Assembly (NCBI RefSeq): GCF_016612505.1
Contig: NZ_JAENRR010000011.1
Coordinates: 1-64,000, forward strand
DNA from: Carboxylicivirga marina
Lineage (GTDB): Bacteria > Bacteroidota > Bacteroidia > Bacteroidales > Marinilabiliaceae
Length of the DNA: 64,000 bases
Reading direction: 5' to 3'
The notes below the pieces were generated by a model. The model searched no databases, had not been told where the DNA came from, and saw nothing but the letters and a program-made list of their open reading frames with translations. Made by a program: the position numbers and the translations under genes. Position 1 is the first letter of the stretch. Each line of letters starts with the position of its first letter. This document shows positions 1 to 7,417 of the stretch, piece by piece.

Positions 1-209
1 GGTTTTGTAAGTATTGGTACAACTTTTAAACAGCCAAGGTGGTACTAAATCCAGTATTTGTCGGATTATTGGTTTATAGGTGTGAGTCATCCCTTGTCAG
101 CAAAAGATCATGCCAGGCTTTCGCAGCCCTATTTTCAGTCTTCCCTTCAAAGGCACTCAAATAGCGCTGCTCACTATAGTCACTCTCCTCGCTCTAACCG
201 ACAATACCC

Positions 210-232
210 GGTCATCGAGCGGAGTCGAGATG
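210..232. repeat. REP-like dispersed motif
   Basis: The 23 bp here (ggtcatcgagcgg then agtcgagatg) resemble a short extragenic motif of the form ggtcattgagcgg/agtcgaaatg that I remember from many Bacteroidota genomes. The inner part can form a small hairpin (tcga...tcga). Recognition is from memory; I did not search for it. Only one copy is seen in this window. Confidence 0.4.
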
Positions 233-623
233 AGCCTGTCATGCCCTTTGCAACTCCAACGGTCTTCCTCACGGCAGCTCCTTTGTGTTTTTAGCCGCTT
301 TGTTCCGTTCCTCCACGCAGCCACTAAAAATCACAACCGCTGCCAGAGTTAGGCTCGCCTGCTAGTCGCTGCGGGCATCGGGCTGTCACATTATTTGCAC
401 TGGCCTCCGTTCACATTCCACTCCCCGGTGCCTGCAGTAGCCTCATCTCATTTGCATTTACCAGTCTCATACTTCACCTGGTAACCACTCACTCGCCTCA
501 GCAGCTTCGCCACCCCACGCAAGTATGCACTTCTAACGTCTTTTTAATAGCACTAACCCAACATTTTCAACCAAGCTGTCACTGAACTAAATCAAAGTGC
601 AAACTTACTTTTCCCTCGTTCGG

Positions 624-640
624 CGTAGCGTCACGCTACG
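624..640. repeat. Perfect 8-bp palindrome
   Basis: cgtagcgt and acgctacg are perfect inverted repeats separated by a single base, inside the GC-rich no-gene region. The arms are visible directly in the sequence. It could be the apex of a MITE-like hairpin or of a structured RNA; no T-run follows, so it is not a classical terminator. Confidence 0.6.
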
Positions 641-1010
641 ACGTCCTACCCACGCTCCATATTCACTACAGCCACAGCAAATAATCCGCCAGCCCTCGGC
701 TTGTCCGTTTCGTATCCCGCCCTACGGGACAGGCTCTCCACTACCAAGCTATGCCAGTTTCCACTATTTCATAGTTCTCAACCTGCCACCCTTGCTCCAC
801 TCGCAGTCGGCTCGACCCGCCATTCCACCGCAAACCACCCTCGATACCTCGGGTTCATTGCGCTTCCATCCCCACACTAGCCGCAGGCGCTTGTCCCTAT
901 ATCAAACGTTATAATTCAAACAGCCTTCAATAAATTACCTCTGTAATCTTTATGAACAAAGGGTTTCTAAATAAAATTTCATAGTTTAGTAGCAATAAAA
1001 TAACTCGAAT

Positions 1011-1283
1011 ATGAATAAACAAGAATTAGTATCAGCAATTGCTGAAGAAGCAGGAATCACAAAAGTTGACGCGGAAAAAGCCATTAATGCCTTCGTTGAA
1101 ACAACCAAAGCAACACTGGCTAAAAAAGAAAGCATCCAATTAATTGGTTTTGGTGCATTTTCAGTATCTGAGCGCTCAGCTCGCACAGGCCGTAATCCAC
1201 AAACCGGTAAAGAAATTCAAATAGCAGCAAAGAATGTTGCTAAATTCAAAGCCGGTAAAGCTTTAGACGACAGCATAAACTAA
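1011..1283 (+). CDS. HU family DNA-binding protein
   Basis: A 90-residue histone-like HU protein, a dimeric nucleoid protein that bends DNA. The family signature is complete: an N-terminal helical dimerisation part beginning MNKQELVSAIAE, then GFGAFSV, then the DNA-binding arm with RTGRNPQTGKEI (about residues 59-70) and a C-terminal helix with KFKAGKALDD. The length is normal for HU. The ATG at 1011 gives the standard HU N-terminus. A hairpin terminator follows directly, so it appears to be a single-gene unit. The leftward phage-like cassette downstream is convergent with it. Which of the usually several HU paralogues this is cannot be told from one window. Confidence 0.97.
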   Translation: MNKQELVSAIAEEAGITKVDAEKAINAFVETTKATLAKKESIQLIGFGAFSVSERSARTGRNPQTGKEIQIAAKNVAKFKAGKALDDSIN

Positions 1284-1306
1284 TGCATTCTTTATAAAGA
1301 AATTAA

Positions 1307-1338
1307 TGGAGGCTACCTACCTTGGAAGCCTCCATTTT
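1307..1338 (+). terminator. Rho-independent terminator of the HU gene
   Basis: tggaggct (1307-1314) pairs perfectly with agcctcca (1327-1334) around a 12-base loop and is followed by a short T-run. It lies 24 bp after the HU stop codon. Confidence 0.75.
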
Positions 1339-1497
1339 AGTATCATTTAGTTTGGGTACACAAGATGAAATAGGTAACCAACACTGTAATTGCGTTATAT
1401 TACTTTATCACTCTAGTAAAAGCAAATCGAACATCATAATTCCATACGTCAAACTTCCTCACATCGAACATCTTACATCCTGCACCCGCCTTCAAAT

Positions 1498-1609
1498 CCT
1501 TAAACAAAGGTCTCCCAGCCTGCCAAATAGTAAAGGTCAAGCCCTTCGGGTTCTGGCTACGCCCTCAACCTTGACTTATTTGCCAGCCTGTAAAAAAGGT
1601 GGTTTAAGG
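1498..1609. repeat. Imperfect palindromic (MITE-like) element
   Basis: The segment starts with ccttaaac and ends with gtttaagg. Further inward are matched arms (cagcctgcc near 1515 against ggctggc read back from about 1590; aggtcaag near 1537 against cttgact near 1572). The whole ~112 bp can fold into one long imperfect hairpin. It lies between two convergent genes. No flanking target-site duplication was confirmed. It may be a miniature inverted-repeat element or a bidirectional terminator-like structure. Confidence 0.5.
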
Positions 1610-1634
1610 GTTTAAGGCTAGAAGTATTCAAGTT

Positions 1635-2090
1635 TTAATTAATATCGCAAACTTGCAGATAGACTGAGTCACCATTAATTAGAGCATCACTCACTACTGC
1701 ATAAATCCGATTATACGCCACTGTACTACTACCGATAAAACCATCCTTCACCTGGTTATTGTTGGCACTATCGCCAAGCAATAAGCAACCAGCCGTATCA
1801 TCATTGTCATTACCCTTATGAATCAGGATATCGGTAAATCCAGGAACATCCATAATCTGCAACATCCCTTTGTGAAAATCCGCACCGTATTTTCGCAGAT
1901 AGCGCCAATGGTGCCCTCCATAAGCACGCAACACAATCCGGTATCGCCCAGATGGGATTCTGGTTTCTCCCATCACCTTAACATCTCGGTGTTCATCCTC
2001 CAATGTATAACAAGCAAACACCCCATCAATAAACAATAGCCCCAACGTACTCTCCTCAGAACTACTATATCTCACAACCTTCAATTCCAT
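1635..2090 (-). CDS. DUF5675 family protein
   Basis: A 151-residue protein matching the DUF5675 family: the conserved stretch CYTLEDEHRDVKVMGETRIP (about residues 27-46) is followed by a GG-H-RY segment, an HKGMLQI-DVPGF segment and LIHKGN-DDTAGCLL. The family is common in phages, prophages and phage-derived loci and has no signal peptide here. Its biochemical role is not established as far as I know; the conserved His and Cys residues (LIH...GC) would be compatible with an enzyme acting at the cell wall, which is an inference. It is the last gene of a leftward cassette after a holin-like gene, the order expected of a lysis module. Confidence 0.75.
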   Translation of the reverse strand: MELKVVRYSSSEESTLGLLFIDGVFACYTLEDEHRDVKVMGETRIPSGRYRIVLRAYGGHHWRYLRKYGADFHKGMLQIMDVPGFTDILIHKGNDNDDTAGCLLLGDSANNNQVKDGFIGSSTVAYNRIYAVVSDALINGDSVYLQVCDIN

Positions 2091-2110
2091 TTTCTATCAC
2101 TTTTAGCCAC

Positions 2111-2240
2111 CATGCAAATCAGTTCTCCCCATTCAGGGGGAGATGCTGAAAGCAGAGGGGGTTATTCATCATGTAAATCATTTCTCCACTTGGGGAGATG
2201 CCAACAGATAGTGGGGAGTAACCATCATGTAAATCATCTC
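2111..2240. repeat. Short tandem spacer repeats (56-59 bp period)
   Basis: The motif catgyaaatc recurs at 2111, 2170 and 2226, and the first two are each followed by a ctcc...gggg(a)gatg hairpin-like segment. The copies are imperfect. They fill the spacer between the holin-like gene and the DUF5675 gene. The same catgtaaatc motif also touches the start codon of the holin-like gene (2753-2762), so these spacers seem to have grown from one another. Confidence 0.55.
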
Positions 2241-2259
2241 ACCTCTCACTACTCACCTC

Positions 2260-2754
2260 TCACTTCTTTTTACTCATCATCTCACTCACCAACGGCGCTA
2301 CATTCTTCACTGCCCTCTCACCAAACAAGAACCCCAACACCAAAAAATTAATAATCCAAAATGCGGATTCCAGCTTTTCATTTCCCTTCAGCGTCCAATT
2401 CCCGGCAAACACCATATAATCCATATACGCCACAAAATAACCCCATAAAGGCCGTTGGGCACCACGCATAAACAGCACCACCTTACCCAACCAACCCGAT
2501 TGCTGCAAATCCTTAGCCGTTCCCTCCAGGTCTTTAATACGCTGATTAAATTCCTGCTCCGCCTCCAGAGATAACTTCACAGTCTCCACCTCATGTCGGT
2601 GTTGCAATTCCAACAACTGCTTTTTCATTTCCTGCTTCTCTGCACCGGTCGTCACAAATCGGTCGATTAGCTCACCCACATCCTTAAAAACACTATTGCC
2701 TAACAAGGCAGTCACCTTCTCAAAAAATTTCATAATCTTTTTTTTTGACATCAT
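2260..2754 (-). CDS. Holin-like 3-TM protein (GTA_holin_3TM type)
   Basis: A 164-residue protein of the 'holin of 3 TMs' type. The N-terminal half is amphipathic and charged, with a likely coiled coil (about residues 38-85, rich in Glu, Lys and Gln); then comes the family hallmark, an R-P motif (RGAQRPLWGYF) leading into two or three hydrophobic segments (about 100-150) and GERAVKN. Holins of this type form inner-membrane lesions for phage or gene-transfer-agent release. The protein starts and ends with the same hexapeptide MMSKKK, so the start could be a repeat-derived extension and Met-8 (MKFFEKV) is an alternative start. It lies between the 64-residue membrane protein gene and DUF5675, with no other phage structural genes nearby. 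Confidence 0.75.
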   Translation of the reverse strand: MMSKKKIMKFFEKVTALLGNSVFKDVGELIDRFVTTGAEKQEMKKQLLELQHRHEVETVKLSLEAEQEFNQRIKDLEGTAKDLQQSGWLGKVVLFMRGAQRPLWGYFVAYMDYMVFAGNWTLKGNEKLESAFWIINFLVLGFLFGERAVKNVAPLVSEMMSKKK

Positions 2755-2756
2755 GT

Positions 2757-2950
2757 AAATCCACCCGACCTCAGCAACGCAGCTGGGGCACCCATAGATT
2801 TGAAATCAGATAGAAAAGAAAGTTGTTTGAACGTAGTGAGTTCTTTCTTTTCCTGATGAAAAATCGTGATGGGTCAGCGAGTGCTGCAGTCAATGATTTT
2901 TTGCCAACTTTTTCATCAAGGAAAAAGTCTGAGCCTTTGCGGCTTAAGCA
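2757..2950 (-). repeat. Duplicated ~200-bp intergenic repeat, copy A
   Basis: This spacer shares its two ends with the spacer at 3369-3564: the right part (gggtcagcgagtgctg onward, 2871-2950) is nearly identical over 80 bp, and the left part (gtaaatcc, gacctcagcaacg, agctggg, gcaccca) also matches. The middle ~80 bp differ. The conserved part contains a hairpin, actttttc/gaaaaagt. Both copies lie immediately 5' of a leftward membrane-protein gene, so they could carry a promoter or processing signal. Confidence 0.8.
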
Positions 2951-2972
2951 AACCTGTCTGGTAAGACAACTA

Positions 2973-3007
2973 TAAAAAAGGCTCTTGAATCCTTAAATCC
3001 AAGAGCC
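2973..3007 (-). terminator. Terminator of the 64-residue membrane protein gene
   Basis: On the minus strand ggctcttg and caagagcc form a perfect 8-bp stem with a 12-base loop, followed by six Ts (the As at 2974-2979 on the plus strand). It sits about 140 bp after the stop of the gene at 3145-3339. Confidence 0.75.
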
Positions 3008-3144
3008 CTCCAACACACATTATCAACGACCGTTGTCGCCAAACCAACCTATCCCGAATAGGAGAATCTTTAATGAACTTAATCGGGTAAGCCTAATAGG
3101 TATACATCTCCATTACCAAGCTCTAAATCACTACTGACTAAAAG

Positions 3145-3339
3145 CTACTGACTATTCTTCGAATGATTCTTCAAAAAATACTTCAGCAACCACGACACCC
3201 CAAAACTCACGACCGTTCCAAGAATAGTATAAAACACAGTTTCAACCATCCCCTCAAACGATATTCCGTTCAGCACACTAATCAACGTCCCGCCCAGAAA
3301 ACCAACCTTGCCACTGCCATTCAATGAAGCCTCACTCAT
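3145..3339 (-). CDS. Small two-TM membrane protein of the phage-like cassette
   Basis: A 64-residue protein with two hydrophobic stretches (about residues 11-25 and 34-55) and a basic C-terminus ending KNHSKNSQ. I do not recognise the family. Its size, topology and place next to a holin-like gene suggest a second holin or holin accessory, but this is inference. It has its own terminator and is bordered on both sides by the duplicated intergenic repeat, which suggests an independent transcript. Confidence 0.6.
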   Translation of the reverse strand: MSEASLNGSGKVGFLGGTLISVLNGISFEGMVETVFYTILGTVVSFGVSWLLKYFLKNHSKNSQ

Positions 3340-3368
3340 AATTCTGTGTTTTAATCATCTTATCCAAG

Positions 3369-3564
3369 CTGTAAATCCCTTCGACCTCAGCAACGTAGCT
3401 GGGCACCCACTTGATGAAGCGAAGGGTAGGAAGATTTGGTGCCAAGATGTAAGTCTTTAAATCTTCCCCGGAGCAAGTCATTAGCGGGTCAGCGAGTGCT
3501 GTAGTCAATGATTTTTTGCGAACTTTTTCATCAAGGAAAAAGTTTGTGCCCTCGCGGCATAAGC
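3369..3564 (-). repeat. Duplicated ~200-bp intergenic repeat, copy B
   Basis: Second copy of the spacer repeat described at 2757-2950. From 3486 to 3564 it differs from copy A at only a handful of positions. It lies between the stop codon of the 251-residue gene (3571) and the start of the small membrane protein gene (3339). Confidence 0.8.
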
Positions 3565-3570
3565 GAAAAA

Positions 3571-4326
3571 CTACACCTTGCTAACCTCCACTATCGCCAT
3601 CGGATTATGCGTCTTCGTCTGAATAGGATACATATGCCCATTCACCTCCTGGTGGTACTCAACGCCAACTACAATAAATACCGGATGAGGTGAATCTGCG
3701 GAAATCGCACTATCCACATTGATTGCGGCCTGTTCCAATGCAGTTAGATCCACATCAGCACCATCCTTCACATCCACTTCATAGCTCTGATTTCCAAAAT
3801 CAACAGCGGCAGTAGCAAGGATGAAACGCACATGCGTTGCACCTTCGACCTGAGGAATCTCTTCACTCGGATTAAAAGCATCGATAGCCAACTGGGTTGT
3901 GCCAGCTGCACGGTCAAATGCAATTGTATGGCTCAATTTCAAAATCGATTCCAATGGAGCAGCTGCATTTAACTCAAAACCTGTCAATAATGTCAGATCA
4001 CCATCCAAAACATTACGCTCGCCACGTCTATTAGTGGTATCAGCCTGAATAGCCTTCAAGATAGCCGAAGCCAATCGATTAGAAACTCGCTTATCAGCAG
4101 CTCTCACCAATACCTCATTCAAAGCATTTCGTAATTCTTTTCCAGCTTTGCCGGCACGACCAAACTCAGCACCATTCTCTCGTGTTCGGGCATATGCCGG
4201 ATCCTTTTTGATGCGTTCTCCGTCCACACCACCTTTTTCACGCGCCATGTACTGGCCATTGCTCTTGTAAAACGATAAATCACCAACACGACCTTCCAAC
4301 TTAATCACTCCTTTTTGCCTTGCCAT
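3571..4326 (-). CDS. Conserved Bacteroidota protein of unknown function, cassette head gene
   Basis: A 251-residue soluble-looking protein with no signal peptide. The N-terminus (about residues 1-35) predicts short beta strands with the pattern KGVIKLEGRVGDLSFYKSNG, followed by a very basic, Arg- and Gly-rich helical part (DPAYARTRENGAEFG, GRAGKAGKELRNAL; about 40-75), and a C-terminal beta-rich half ending in HPVFIVVGVEYHQEVNG. I recall similar proteins widely in Bacteroidota, annotated only as hypothetical. The N-terminal layout reminds me of the DUF6266 family, another unexplained Bacteroidota family; this is an analogy and not a match. It is the first gene of the leftward cassette and could be a structural or cargo protein. 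Confidence 0.7.
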   Translation of the reverse strand: MARQKGVIKLEGRVGDLSFYKSNGQYMAREKGGVDGERIKKDPAYARTRENGAEFGRAGKAGKELRNALNEVLVRAADKRVSNRLASAILKAIQADTTNRRGERNVLDGDLTLLTGFELNAAAPLESILKLSHTIAFDRAAGTTQLAIDAFNPSEEIPQVEGATHVRFILATAAVDFGNQSYEVDVKDGADVDLTALEQAAINVDSAISADSPHPVFIVVGVEYHQEVNGHMYPIQTKTHNPMAIVEVSKV

Positions 4327-4391
4327 AACATCAATTTTTATGGGTTAATAAGCTCAAAGTACAATCCCATAAATAGCAATTCAAATAACAG

Positions 4392-4424
4392 TGTCCGTCT
4401 TGTCCCTGTTGGTCACTTTTGTCC
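4392..4424 (-). promoter_or_regulatory. Helically phased ggaca direct repeats (candidate operator)
   Basis: Read on the minus strand, ggac(a/c)-type motifs occur four times at about 9-10 bp spacing (plus-strand tgtcc at 4392, 4401 and 4420, and ggtca at 4411). They lie 65-100 bp upstream of the start codon of the 251-residue cassette gene. Repeats one helical turn apart upstream of a start are typical of a cooperative regulator site or an iteron. No factor is assigned. Confidence 0.45.
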
Positions 4425-4462
4425 TTAAACTTCCGCAAAAGTTAGCCTGTAATGGAATACAG

Positions 4463-4493
4463 CTTAAGTACTCCTCAAGCATGGATGAAGTAC
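4463..4493. repeat. 30-bp dispersed motif, copy 1
   Basis: cttaagtactcctcaagc followed by rtngatgaagta occurs here and again at 22905-22934 with only about two differences. Both copies lie 130-190 bp upstream of the start codon of a leftward gene (start codons at 4326 and 22719). Function unknown. Confidence 0.65.
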
Positions 4494-5296
4494 TAACTAT
4501 TATCACCTTTCAAACACTCGTTAATAAATGTTGTTTGTGTTTGTATATCTACATTTTATCTCTATAGGGGGATAGGAGTGTAATTCCTTTGAGCATAAAC
4601 AATCCGAACCGTCACCTTAGTGTCATTTTTCTGTGTGCATATTTGCAAGATCATTTCACCATCTTTAACTTGTTTTATTGATAAATATATTTAACTACAT
4701 CAAACCACGTTTTGGTGAGGAGATTTTTGCTTATGTAATCTACGCTGTTATTAGCAGTATAATAAACGGGTATTATTAATAGATTTCACAAATTGGCTTT
4801 TTATTGGTGTTCTTTATGAGTTTTGATTAAGCCTTTTATCTCAAACAGGAAATAAATATTTCTTGAGTCTCATTATGGAGTTACTAAAAGCAGATTCTTC
4901 TTTCCAGCTAAAAAAGAAAAGAATGTGAGTTCTTGAACGTTATTATTTGCAGCTTTATTATTTGGAAAACCTTTTGATTCCAATAATACGTTTTTAGGAT
5001 TTAATTGATACAATTTAGCCACCTAATAGATTAGACTAACATGTATAAATATTGTTTGGATTTGTAATAAAAAAGTAAAAAACATACTTTTACAACTTCT
5101 TGAAGGAGAATCTTCAATACTCTGTCTTTACATTTAATAAGGTTTGATTAAAATCAATAATCAAAATCCATACCCTAGGTGATGATTTGTTATCCAGTTT
5201 TTTAGGATTAGTATTGTATGAAGTACTTATATAAGTATGCTTAATCGATGTTTGATGAAACTGTATGAAATTCTATCAACAGTTCAATTCTGGTGA

Positions 5297-5899
5297 ATGG
5301 ATATTATTGAAATAATAATTTTAAGAAGGGTGAATAATATAGAAATAATCGCAAGTCAATTTCTGAAAAATAAAGATTTAAAATCTTTCAAGTTGTTATA
5401 TGACAGTAGCTTCAGAAGATTGTGTTTCTTTGCAGAGTCTCTACTTGCTGACAAGCAGGATGTTGAAGATGTTGTTCAGGATGCTTTGGTTTTGATATGG
5501 GAAAGGAGGCATAAGATTGATGATAGTATCAATATATTAGGATACATGTATATGGTTGTTAAGAATAAATGCCTTAATACCAATCGAAGTATTCGACAGG
5601 CTATTAATTATAAGAACCACCATAATCATCTAATTGAGTTTGATGATACTGAGAGTTTACGAATTATTAAGTCGGAGGTTTACAATGAGATATTAGAAAG
5701 CTTGGAGAAGTTGCCTGAACGCGCCAGGATGGTATTTCGTCTTAGTTATCTGACCCAGATGACTGAGTCGGATATTGCTGATCGATTAAATATTTCAGTC
5801 AATTCGGTCAAAACTCATAAAAAAAGAGCTAAAGAGATATTAAAAAAGGATCTTCAACATCTGTTCTCATTGATTTTATTGTTTAAGTTTTTATCCTAA
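5297..5899 (+). CDS. ECF RNA polymerase sigma factor (FecI/SigQ-like)
   Basis: A 200-residue extracytoplasmic-function sigma factor of the Bacteroides expansion type. Region 2 (about residues 30-95) includes DVEDVVQDALVLIWERRHKI, the core-binding and -10 recognition part. Region 4 (about 130-185) includes LPERARMVFRLSYL and the helix-turn-helix ESDIADRLNISVNSVKTHKKRA. It precedes a FecR anti-sigma gene and a SusC with an STN domain, so it should switch on the SusCD locus when the transporter is occupied. The N-terminal ~12 residues (MDIIEIIILRR) look like an extension; a GTG at 5330 is a possible alternative start. The C-terminus ends in a hydrophobic tail (FSLILLFKFL), slightly unusual for a cytosolic sigma factor. 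Confidence 0.93.
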   Translation: MDIIEIIILRRVNNIEIIASQFLKNKDLKSFKLLYDSSFRRLCFFAESLLADKQDVEDVVQDALVLIWERRHKIDDSINILGYMYMVVKNKCLNTNRSIRQAINYKNHHNHLIEFDDTESLRIIKSEVYNEILESLEKLPERARMVFRLSYLTQMTESDIADRLNISVNSVKTHKKRAKEILKKDLQHLFSLILLFKFLS

Positions 5900-6166
5900 A
5901 AACGACTTCTAAGTAAATATTAGTTCCCAATAAGATGTAATAATTCTGCATAAATCATTCGAAAAACGCATCTTGAACAGTTACTTTATAATAAAAGCCT
6001 TTGTGTATCGATAATTGAGGTTAAAACCGGAGATTGCTAAGTTACGCTTGAATGTTCTTGAGATATGGTGCTTAGTGTGGATTCTTAGAATTAATTCTAA
6101 TTTTTTTTTACATCCTTTCACCTATGTCGTTTTCCCATGAGATTATATTATAAATAAGTTGTGAAT

Positions 6167-7336
6167 ATGAACCCAATTGAACTTTCAAAATTAATTATAA
6201 AGCATATTAAAGGTAAGATCTCTGAAGAAGAGAGAGAGTTTCTTGACAGTTGGAGAAATAAAAAGAAACATGCTGAATTAATGGAGGAATTGACTGATAT
6301 AAATCAGGTATCCAAAGAATTATGTAGGTATAGCTCTTTTCGGAAAGATGAGACATGGTTGAAAGTGGAAAAGAGAATTAATCCGCAAAGGAAAGTAGCC
6401 ACTGGCCTGAACTATTTAATCAGAGTGGCTGCTGTAGTATTATTGATTGTTTCAGTCAAGTTATCTATGCAATTATTTATTTCGGAGTCTACCGATGAAT
6501 CATTTATGTCAAATAAAACCATCAAGGCAGGTGATTTTAAGGCTGTTCTTAAAATTGATGGCAGTGAAGATATTATTATCCGGGATACGCTAACATACGA
6601 TGTAAAGAGACAGGAGTCTTTACTGGCTAAAATAGACAAGGGACAATTGGTATATGAAAATAATACATCCATAACACCTTCAAATATAGATATTCAGGTG
6701 CCAGAACGTTCAGAGTTCATGTTTACCTTATCAGATGGTTCTGTTGTCTGGCTAAATGCAGGAAGTAGACTGACCCTTCAACAGCCTTTTAGTGATGACA
6801 AAAGGAATGTGATACTCGAGGGTGAGGCTTATTTTGAGGTAAAACATGACAGCGATAGGCCCTTTACAGTGAATGTGCCAGGAGAAAATTCAATACGCGT
6901 ATTGGGCACTTCTTTTAATGTAAATGCCTATCTGACAGAGAAAATATTCCACACTGTTTTGGTAGAAGGAAGTGTATTATGGAAAACTAAAGGAGGACAG
7001 GAAAGAATTCTGGAACCTGAGCAGCTCTTAAGTTATGAAGTAAATGGAACTCAAATTGATGTAAAATCAGTTCGAACAGAAAATTATACAGCATGGAAAG
7101 ACGGCCGTTTTGTATTTGATGGGGAGCCTCTCTTTAAAATTATGCAATCATTAAGTCGTTGGTATGGTGTTGATGTTAATTATTTGCACCCGAAAATAAA
7201 AGATATTCCATTTAGTATGGATGTTGAAAAGTATGAAGACCTAAACACAATTTTAGAGATGTTTGAATATACCCAAAAGGCCAAATTTGACATTAATGAT
7301 AAAGGAGTAGTTACTGTAAGTAAATTTTCGCATTAA
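6167..7336 (+). CDS. FecR family anti-sigma factor
   Basis: A 389-residue FecR protein. Residues 1-75 form the cytoplasmic sigma-binding part, a single membrane span lies at about 83-103, the periplasmic FecR domain at about 175-275 contains SDGSVVWLNAGSRL and GEAYFEV, and a C-terminal DUF4974-type domain (about 315-385) contains FVFDGEPLFKIMQSLSRWYG. It relays occupancy of the outer-membrane transporter (through the STN domain) to the sigma factor encoded 267 bp upstream. I chose ATG 6167 (MNPIELSK) over the in-frame GTG two codons earlier. The order sigma, FecR, SusC is the standard TonB-dependent trans-envelope signalling arrangement. Confidence 0.93.
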   Translation: MNPIELSKLIIKHIKGKISEEEREFLDSWRNKKKHAELMEELTDINQVSKELCRYSSFRKDETWLKVEKRINPQRKVATGLNYLIRVAAVVLLIVSVKLSMQLFISESTDESFMSNKTIKAGDFKAVLKIDGSEDIIIRDTLTYDVKRQESLLAKIDKGQLVYENNTSITPSNIDIQVPERSEFMFTLSDGSVVWLNAGSRLTLQQPFSDDKRNVILEGEAYFEVKHDSDRPFTVNVPGENSIRVLGTSFNVNAYLTEKIFHTVLVEGSVLWKTKGGQERILEPEQLLSYEVNGTQIDVKSVRTENYTAWKDGRFVFDGEPLFKIMQSLSRWYGVDVNYLHPKIKDIPFSMDVEKYEDLNTILEMFEYTQKAKFDINDKGVVTVSKFSH

Positions 7337-7417
7337 GCAACACCATGATTCATAATCATAGGAGGGATACCGAGCCGAAATCAGTTTAATAATCCACAAA
7401 TCTCAGAATAGTTTTCA

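Larger units (their letters stand above)
1..950. other. GC-richer stretch without a convincing gene
   Basis: Almost 1 kb upstream of the HU gene looks richer in G+C than the AT-rich surroundings. The open frames across it (for example 58-294, 110-352 and 597-914) are low-complexity, rich in Ser, Pro, His and Arg, and match no family I know. The region contains short palindromes and a REP-like motif (listed separately). It is most likely repeat-rich intergenic DNA, the relic of a mobile or cassette-like element, or a structured non-coding RNA; the sequence does not decide. It continues past the left edge. Confidence 0.5.
4330..5296. other. Intergenic region between divergent units, no gene seen
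   Basis: About 970 bp of AT-rich DNA between the leftward phage-like cassette and the rightward ECF sigma gene. Besides the phased repeats and the dispersed 30-bp motif listed separately, I see no open frame with coding character and no tRNA-like structure. It must hold the promoters of both divergent units. Confidence 0.6.

Noticed and set aside
58-914. Open frames of 78-105 codons in the left kilobase
   Set aside because: Low-complexity, overlapping in different frames, no family, no start context; they follow from the GC-richer, stop-poor composition.
1322-1615. 97-codon frame after HU
   Set aside because: It starts inside the HU terminator and crosses the palindromic element.
2111-2240. 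CRISPR-like repeats
   Set aside because: The repeats are imperfect, with variable spacing and only two to three units; no cas genes are present.
4330-5296. A hidden gene between the phage-like cassette and the sigma factor
   Set aside because: All frames are interrupted often, and composition is AT-rich intergenic.
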